DNA of 64,000 nt from Melampsora larici-populina 98AG31. Lineage: Eukaryota > Basidiomycota > Pucciniomycetes > Pucciniales > Melampsoraceae. Location of the stretch: positions 248,001-312,000 of the forward strand of contig NW_006768794.1 in assembly GCF_000204055.1 (NCBI RefSeq). Reading direction: 5' to 3'. A program made the translations under genes and the position numbers. This document shows, piece after piece, positions 57,831 through 64,000 of this stretch (position 1 is its first letter; every line of letters begins with the position of its first letter). The notes beneath the pieces are model-generated. The model saw only the letters and a list, made by a program, of their open reading frames with translations. It had not been told where the DNA came from and ran no database searches.

Positions 57831-58250
57831 CTGAGATCATACGATTTACTTAACTCGATCTCATTTGGCTGTCTTTTTTTGATGATGCTTCCTCCCCTAG
57901 GTCAGTGCGCACCGCGCCAGAGGCTTTCAGGATGGGGCATCACGACCTCCGTTCTCTTGACTTGAGCCACACAGCATACTGAAAGCCGCACCCCAAATAC
58001 TCACTTGGAAGCTTACCCACAATCTTCCCTCAGACTGAGACACAATATAACCAAGACGTCAATCATCAGAATCACTTCAATGTCGAACAAACAATGTCCA
58101 TTACTGGCCACAGCTCACTGAAACATCATGGTCATATTCTTGGAATAACAATGAAAGATCACCCAATGTACAAGTATACTGTATCATGAGTAATTTAATA
58201 GCGGATGGAAATTGCTCAAATTCAAACAAAATCATGGGCAATGACTAATG
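57831..58250. other. intergenic
   Basis: Mixed composition with no gene seen. It contains the 3' flank of the following minus-strand gene. Confidence 0.45.
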
Positions 58251-59538
58251 TTATATGAATTTACTGCTGGCTGTACCAAGGTACAGGGGATATCTTCCAG
58301 GGCTACTTCTAGAACATACCAAAAGTGACCCCCAAACACCTATTGATATGCATAGAAGCATGATAATACTACAGTGTATGAAAATCTGGGACTTGCCTCC
58401 TATTCTATTGGTCACCAAACCTCTTGAGCTCTTGATCTCGGGACTGGCCACATATGCAAGATCCACATTTTCCAAAATACGCTTCTCTAGTAGTGGTACA
58501 CGTCAGGAATATATTAGCATAATGTTGGATGTCGACTTGAAAATTAGCTCACTTATCCTGATGTATGTCTTTTCTGCAAAATCTTCCATTGCACTGGATA
58601 GAATGGCTAAAGCCTCGTCACATTTTTCATAAGCCTGCTCATGATTTATGGCTGCTCTAATTCGCTCCTCTGATATAAACCAGGAGCAGGTCAATAAAGC
58701 AATATATATTCTCAATATGCCGCCCATTAGAGTAGAAAAAACCTACCTCGGGCCTCCTGCTGGAATTCTTGAAGCTCCGCTTTAGCATTGTAAACTTCGT
58801 TTTCACATGAGACTCGTAGACATCTTGCTTCATGCAGTTCATCTGACCAAATCCAAGACCATAAGCGCTAGTATCAACCAAGCTGTAAATTTCCAATATA
58901 CTCACTTGTCCCTGTTTGCAAAAGCTTCACAAGTTCACCTCTAGTCGTGGAAATCAGACACTTTAGGGATGTCGTTTGCGTATTTTCCAAATCTTCATGT
59001 TTTTGCAACATATCTCTGAAGTGTTTTGAAGTACTTTCAAGTAAAACTGACCAAGGTATGTGATACATTCAGGCTTTGTGTGACTCTTATTGATGCTGAG
59101 GAGCGCGAATAACTAACCTTTCAGCCCTTGTACCTTCTCTTGAAGAAGATGACGCGTGGTTTGCAAACCATCCCTACAATCTTCCAAAGATTGAGCGCTT
59201 GAATCGAATTCATCCCGCAATCGTCTCAATGGTTGATGTATTGTATGCCTATCCTGTTTCTTTGCGTTCCAGAGTTTTTGAACCTCTTCCTGCAGCTGGT
59301 CATGCTTGTGTATTGAATCTTGAAAGTTCTCGCGTAAGTGTCTTTCTATGTATCCTAGACGCTGGAAAATTTCGGTGACACATGCATTGAAGTCTTCACA
59401 ATTTGAACACGCAAGAATATTGGAAGAGTTGATCCCATTCGTAGTACTTGAGCTTGGAAATTTTGCTCCATAAGATCGAAGTCGTGGAGGAATGGGTTTA
59501 GGAAATTTACTGGCTGAGGGTGGATATTCAAAAGACAT
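58251..59538 (-). CDS. tail-anchored coiled-coil protein (336 aa, 5 exons)
   Basis: Exons 59538-59118, 59046-58906, 58842-58747, 58669-58553 and 58486-58251 are all phase-consistent. The first ~45 residues are Pro/Ser-rich. A CSNCEDFNAC Cys cluster follows. Long coiled coils cover residues ~55-265 (IERHLRENFQDSIHKHDQLQ; LLEKVQ-type heptads; ENEVYNAKAELQEFQQEAR; AYEKCDEALAILSSAMEDF). Near the end is one TM helix (SIIMLLCISIGVWGSLLV), then a short ~25-residue tail. A cytosolic or nuclear coiled coil with a C-terminal membrane anchor is the simplest topology. KASH proteins share this shape, but the terminal PPPX-type SUN-binding motif is not seen (the end reads GTASSKFI). No known family. Confidence 0.68.
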
Positions 59539-61652
59539 TTATTGACCAAAAACTCAAGCAAAGGTATGAAAAGGATATACAATCAATGATTTATGAACGA
59601 GATAAAATAATTCGATGGGAGGTAGCTACTGCTTTCAATATCATTAAAGTATGAAGTCAAACGCAGTCAAACGCAGTCAAAGATCAGACAATTGAACAAA
59701 GGGGTGAGTTTTTTGCGTTCCGTGGATTTCAAAGGCAATTTCCCATCATACTCAGCATGCATCTGTTGTTGAGGGTGTGCAATTCAAGCGGGCTATACAA
59801 CAAGAGCTATTCATTGATGAGCACTCAGCTTGTGAACTTTAACTCCATTGACTTGCTTGATGGCTGAACAGGTCAATTCATTTTGTCCTTCATGATGAAG
59901 CAAACAATTTACAACACCTTCACAAGTAAGAGGAAGGGACTACCACTGCATGTACGTTCTCTTCCGTGTCAAAAGATAGAGCCGGTTCACAAACAAGGAA
60001 TCAGTTTTGGAGTTTTTGGCAAAGGACCGCGCGTTACTCATGATGGCCGGAGGCCTGGATTGCAGGGTTCTGGCCGAGATGCGGGGCGCGTAGATAAGTG
60101 CTAGGAGTACTTGTGGGTGGCCACACTCGGCGCTGAACTACTCCACTGGAGTGTTCCCCCTCCTGCTTCAGAAAATGACAAATAAAAGGTGAAAACTACG
60201 TATAACCCCATAAAACTTAACCCTTAGTTTGACTAGAAGGGTGGTGGGCGGGAAATAAAAAATTGATAAAAAAGTTTTGAAAACAAGCTGAGAATAATTT
60301 CGATATTACAGATAACTGCTGAGATAGAAAAAAGTACGGAACTATATTTTTGCATGTTTATCGATTTGTTTATTAGATAATTTTTAAGACAATCTTTGTA
60401 AGATAAGATGATGAATTTCTTCTAGGCAAATTCTTGTGAGTAAAAGAGAAATTGAAACCTGCTCTGATGTTGACTGGACTAGATTCCTTTGGGATGATCT
60501 GTCGTGCATCAATTTTCTTGTTGCACCTCTTTTGGAAGAGTTCTGGCGCGCGCTTTACCTTTGCTCGTGTGTCACGCCTCTGTCACAGTTTCCACTAGGT
60601 TAATACTCGTACCAACCTACGAGGTTTTTGAATTTGCCCACAAAGACAGTCAGAGTATTGGAATTCATGATTTGAAACCAACAAGTTGAAGCTTTGATTA
60701 TTCTTCAGAGATACCATGGTAATGTTCCTTAGGAGAACTGCGACAGATGAGATTATATTCCTTGTATCAGTGAGACAATTTTGAGTTCCAACTTTGTTGA
60801 CTTAATTCATATGATTCAGCAAAAGATGATGAGCATGATCCTTTAGACCAGGGAAAGAATTATAAAAGTAGACAAGTAAGATCACTATACAAGAAAACAA
60901 ATAAGTGAGATCACTATAAAAGAAAATAAAAAAACAGATGAGGCCCAATGCATCTTTGTATGTCCTGCGCTTTAGCATTACCTATAAGAAGAACATCTTC
61001 ATTAGACCACAACCATTTTGACATAGACCATACACAACATCCATCCACATCAATACCTCTTGCGTTTAGTAGACTTTCTTGGTAGGGTTACTCATTACAG
61101 CAGTCTATTGTACCAAGTGTGAGATACAGTTGATTGTTTTCCAAGGAATTTTATATGAAGGCAGAATGGAGAAGGAACTCCAGAATACGGAGAGAGACAT
61201 TTCATACTTAACAAATTACATACAAGTGTTGTCCTGATTTGAAATGGTGCATGTCATGCCATTATGAAACGGCTCGGAAAATTATACACCTGTTGAGAGT
61301 GATGAAATCGAATTGAACATTGATGTCAATTTAAAACACATCAAAACACAAGCATACTTATCTTGAAGACATATCATTACTTAATATGCGTGATGTATAA
61401 AGCACAAGGAGTCAAATACGACAAATGAACAGTATGTGACAGGGTAATTATCATCACTCCATATGGTATAGCGTAACAAACTATTGAACTTGAGCATACT
61501 ATCACAGGGATCACACAGTTTCCCAAACAATCCCAGACAAGCGCAATCCTATTTTACTTGCTCCCAAGCCTTGATACAAAAAAAAGGCAGTACCAATGCT
61601 GCTTCAGCATATTATATTCATGATGTTTAGGAAGGTGAAAGACTTACAATAT
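59539..61652. other. intergenic, no gene seen
   Basis: It contains the short triplet repeat AGTCAAACGC near 59655. 60000-60180 is richer in G+C. No exon chain, RNA gene or element ends are recognised. Confidence 0.5.
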
Positions 61653-62177
61653 TCAAAACCCGTACACCTTTCCATACTGACATATCACAAGATCTTGAAA
61701 CGTTTTGATGAGCTCGGACTTCCGCGCATTGAGGGGGAGTTGATAGCCTGGATTGAAATAAAGGATGATGTCCCGAAGAATCCGGCATGTGGTGAAATGA
61801 TCATGGAGGTCACAAGTTGGCGAAATGTATTGGAGGAAGTCATGTGGTAGCTTGAAGACTTTGTCCCAAAAGATAGGATCCTCCTGATGGGATGGGATTG
61901 GAACACAACTGTAACGCCTCGGGTTTCGGCGGAATGGACGTCTCCGAAGCTCTTGAGGAGGCTGAGGGCACGCGGCTTGAGGAATGCGACGCCTTCGAAG
62001 TACTCGAGCAGGGGCAGGGAGAGCCGGTTGAGGAACTTGGCGTCTTCTAAGCACTCGAGCCGGCTCAAGTATTTGTCGTCTTCGAAGGATTTGAGCAGCC
62101 TGATTTCCAACTATTTGGGAGTTAACTCCATTGAGTACAACGTCTCCAAAGACATTGCCATTGATAGTTAGGCACAT
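61653..62177 (-). CDS. basic protein with HeH/LEM-like domain, last exon (>=174 aa)
   Basis: The open frame starts MCLTINGNVFGDV and holds an Arg/Pro-rich segment with repeated LRRR boxes (ARVLRRRQVPQPALPAPAR; LRRRRIPQAACPQPPQELRR). At residues ~115-170 it continues into a motif closely resembling the helix-extension-helix (HeH/LEM) fold of Src1/Heh1/Man1 proteins. That motif is FLQYISPTCDLHDHFTTCRI, then LRDIILYFNPGYQLPLNARK, then SELIKTFQDLV, where the pattern LRxIL..Y..P.NARKxxLIxxF is diagnostic. In yeast these domains bind DNA or chromatin at the inner nuclear membrane. There is no TM segment in this exon. A TGTTATAG acceptor at 62199 joins it in frame with an upstream exon-like repeat unit, so the gene is probably longer. 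Confidence 0.6.
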   Translation of the reverse strand: MCLTINGNVFGDVVLNGVNSQIVGNQAAQILRRRQILEPARVLRRRQVPQPALPAPARVLRRRRIPQAACPQPPQELRRRPFRRNPRRYSCVPIPSHQEDPIFWDKVFKLPHDFLQYISPTCDLHDHFTTCRILRDIILYFNPGYQLPLNARKSELIKTFQDLVICQYGKVYGF

Positions 62178-62184
62178 GGCAGCA

Positions 62185-62835
62185 ATGATATAAAAGCTAT
62201 AACAAACAAGATCAACAAAAGAGAGGGAATATGGTCAGATAATTTTCCGCAGAGCGGAGAGACAAAGATTGAAAATTGAGTGGATACAATCTTACACTGA
62301 TTTTGCTGCCTAGGGAGGTAGGTATCTGGACTAAAATAAATCGGACCTTGATCAATGGGTGAAGGACTGATAGCTATAACAAATACAGGCAAAAAAAGAG
62401 ATAGATTACCGTCAGCCTGTGAACCCTAGAGAGGAAGAACAAATATTGAAGGTTGATTCAATATTATCTGAAGATGAAATAGCTACCGAGTGATGTAATT
62501 ATTGGAACAAGAAGGAAATGGACCTCGATCAACAGGTGATGGACAAAAATCTATAACAAATAACACAAGAAAATCAAGTCAGCCAGTGTACCGCAAAGAC
62601 AGAGAGGATGAACAAGGTATGCAGGTTAATTCAATATAATCACAAAATGAAAGCGCTACCTAGTGATGCAAATATATGAACAAGAAGACACTGTGCTCCA
62701 ATCAAGAGGCAACACTGAAAAGTCAACAAACAAGCAAAAAAAAAGAGATAGAATGCAGTCAGCCAGTGAACCGCAGAGAAGGAATAAAAACTAAATGTGG
62801 ATGGATCGTATCTCATAGTGAAAAGCTGCTCCATA
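62185..62835 (-). repeat. tandem array of ~178-bp exon-like units (about 4 copies)
   Basis: The motif CTATAACAAA (minus: TTTGTTATAG, a splice acceptor) recurs near 62196, 62373 and 62551, with a decayed copy near 62722. Each unit carries a similar ~64-nt stretch: in copies 1 and 2 SPSPIDQGPIYFSPDTYLP and CPSPVDRGPFPSCSNNYIT, and in copy 3 LPLDWSTVSSCSYICIT. Each stretch is followed by a donor-like GTAGC (GCAGC in the copy nearest the HeH exon) and the block CAGTCAGCCAGTGAACCGCA. At 64 nt the stretches are not multiples of three, so using all of them in sequence would shift the frame. Confidence 0.6.
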
Positions 62836-64000
62836 TATGATTGTTTTTGATCAGAAAAAATTCAGCCCAAACAGATGACACGCGTCTAGCGGATTGTGTA
62901 ATACGGTCCCTTTGATTATGATGGAAAAGATGAACACTGAGCCTATGTATACTTAAAGGGATCTCTAGTGGTCCTTATTAATCACTACGCAAAAAAATAT
63001 CATCTGTTGAGATGCTGCTTTTGTTTGGGTTTTGTTTGACTTGCCGCGGGTCAAGACTATTCAAGCAAAAAAGGGCAAATATTGTTCCGGTTTGATTCAT
63101 GTGATTTGACGGTACCCCACTTTTTATGCCACATTGAGCTTTAAAAACAGCCGTAAACTTTGCCTTTTGGTGTTGTGACCTACTTTTTTTACGCAGGATA
63201 ATTCAAGCTATAGTGCACAAACTAACTGTTCTGCTTCGTTGAAATCAAAGATACTACGTAGAGTTTGAGAATTTGGCCATTGGAATTTGAGGGCTCAAAT
63301 TACATATCACAAAATTGAAAGGTTACTAACTCACTTTCATGACACGCGCGTAGCTTACGTTAGGCCGCTGAGTATTGTGTAAAACAGATGCCTTTGTTTT
63401 TTTGCTCGATTATGATGAAAGATTCTTGAACATCAAGCCTGTGTAAATTAAGGGGATCTTGGGTGATGCATATCAATAATGATTTCAAGAAGTCCATCTT
63501 TAGACTTATGCCTTGTTCAGCTCTAAATGTTACTCTGTAGTTTAAACTCTCATTATCATTATTATGCAGTCTTAACTCTTCTAGCTTTTTATTAATTTCA
63601 AGTTTGTGTTTTCTTACTTTATTCTCACTCACTCCTTTCTTTTTCAAGCGATCTTTATTTAGGTCTTACCTATTCAGGTTTGACCTGGTGTGGGGGGCGC
63701 CGTAGGCCGGGGACTGCCTGTCCAAGAAAGGTTTTCGTGGGCGGCGGCGGGCGGGTGGCCCAATGAAACCGCTCAAATCCTGAGCAAGTCTTTACTTCGT
63801 CTTATATCTGTCCTCCATTGTGCAGTGAACGTCTAAAAATTTTGCTGCCTGCGAAAGCTTCCTTGGAATCTCTCCTTCTCTCTTTCCTTTGTTCCCGCTT
63901 CTTCTGTGTTATTTCCTTCATGTGATCCCGCTTTGTCCCCTATGTACATATGTAGGGTGGGTGGGACAATTTTTGAAAATGAAATAGTTTATTTCTTTTG
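62836..64000. other. 3' edge of window, diverged repeats, no firm gene
   Basis: 62870-62960 and 63340-63470 are diverged copies of one another (ACACGCGTCTAGCGG / ACGCGCGTAGCTTACG; GTGTAATACGG / GTGTAAAACAG; GATTATGATGGAAAAGAT / GATTATGATGAAAGATTC). A 95-codon minus-strand frame (63360-63647, KVRKHKLEINKKLEELRL) is helical and may be an exon, but no partner is found. From 63690 the sequence is G+C-richer (GGGCGGCGGCGGGCGGGTGG), compatible with the promoter of a gene beyond the window. Confidence 0.4.

Noticed and set aside
58251..59538. Assignment of the tail-anchored coiled-coil protein as a KASH partner of the SUN protein
   Set aside because: The topology is compatible, but the conserved KASH C-terminal proline motif is not present, so only the shape was noted.

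Overview
The window is nuclear DNA of a filamentous basidiomycete, most likely a plant-parasitic rust fungus (Pucciniales). The grounds are AT-rich intergenic DNA, many small GT-AG introns with CTAAC/CTGAC-like branch sites, a GH7 cellobiohydrolase, an allantoate-permease-type MFS carrier, a basidiomycete-type C-terminal domain and dense TE remnants. The genus cannot be fixed from the sequence alone. Exon models were built by hand by matching splice phases. Most close to a complete reading frame, but none has transcript support.

Layout. 1-8 kb: a small single-pass Ser/Thr-rich membrane protein (-), a TA-flanked MITE with nested inverted repeats, and a large coiled-coil protein (+) whose 5' part is interrupted. 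9-15 kb: a 12-exon MFS transporter (+, 543 aa) and a 3-exon secreted GH7 cellulase (-, 477 aa). 16-20 kb: TE debris, namely SINE-like copies, a gag pseudogene with five in-frame stops that are all TGA, a minisatellite, an 89-bp TA-flanked MITE inserted into a SINE-like copy, and a 396-bp hAT-like MITE with an 8-bp target duplication. 20.5-23.5 kb: two convergent four-TM protein genes (199 and 208 aa). 25.6-30.1 kb: the 3' half of a Ty1/copia pol, a dense TGCGAT/ATCGCA palindrome field, and a 1.5-kb foldback structure built of GTGAACTTCA / AAGTTCAC units.

30.6-59.5 kb is the most unusual part. It is an almost continuous array of intron-rich genes that mostly encode coiled-coil and/or membrane-anchored proteins I cannot name: a ~970-aa coiled-coil protein with 19 mostly phase-0 exons, a 144-aa single-TM protein, an atypical alpha-kinase with a Cys-rich N-terminus, a 161-aa multi-TM protein, a 163-aa Cys-rich TM protein, a SUN-domain protein, two paralogous membrane coiled-coil proteins sharing an LW[DE]LS block, a 349-aa multi-pass protein, a TPR-like plus C-terminal J-domain protein, and a tail-anchored coiled-coil protein. 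At 61.7-62.2 kb a basic protein carries a HeH/LEM-like helix-extension-helix motif, and the ~0.65 kb upstream of it is a tandem array of exon-like units of ~178 bp. SUN and HeH/LEM motifs are nuclear-envelope signatures in other fungi, so this may be a nuclear-envelope/membrane-tether-rich gene neighbourhood. That is inference only.

No tRNA, rRNA or CRISPR was found. Long gene-free stretches are described individually.
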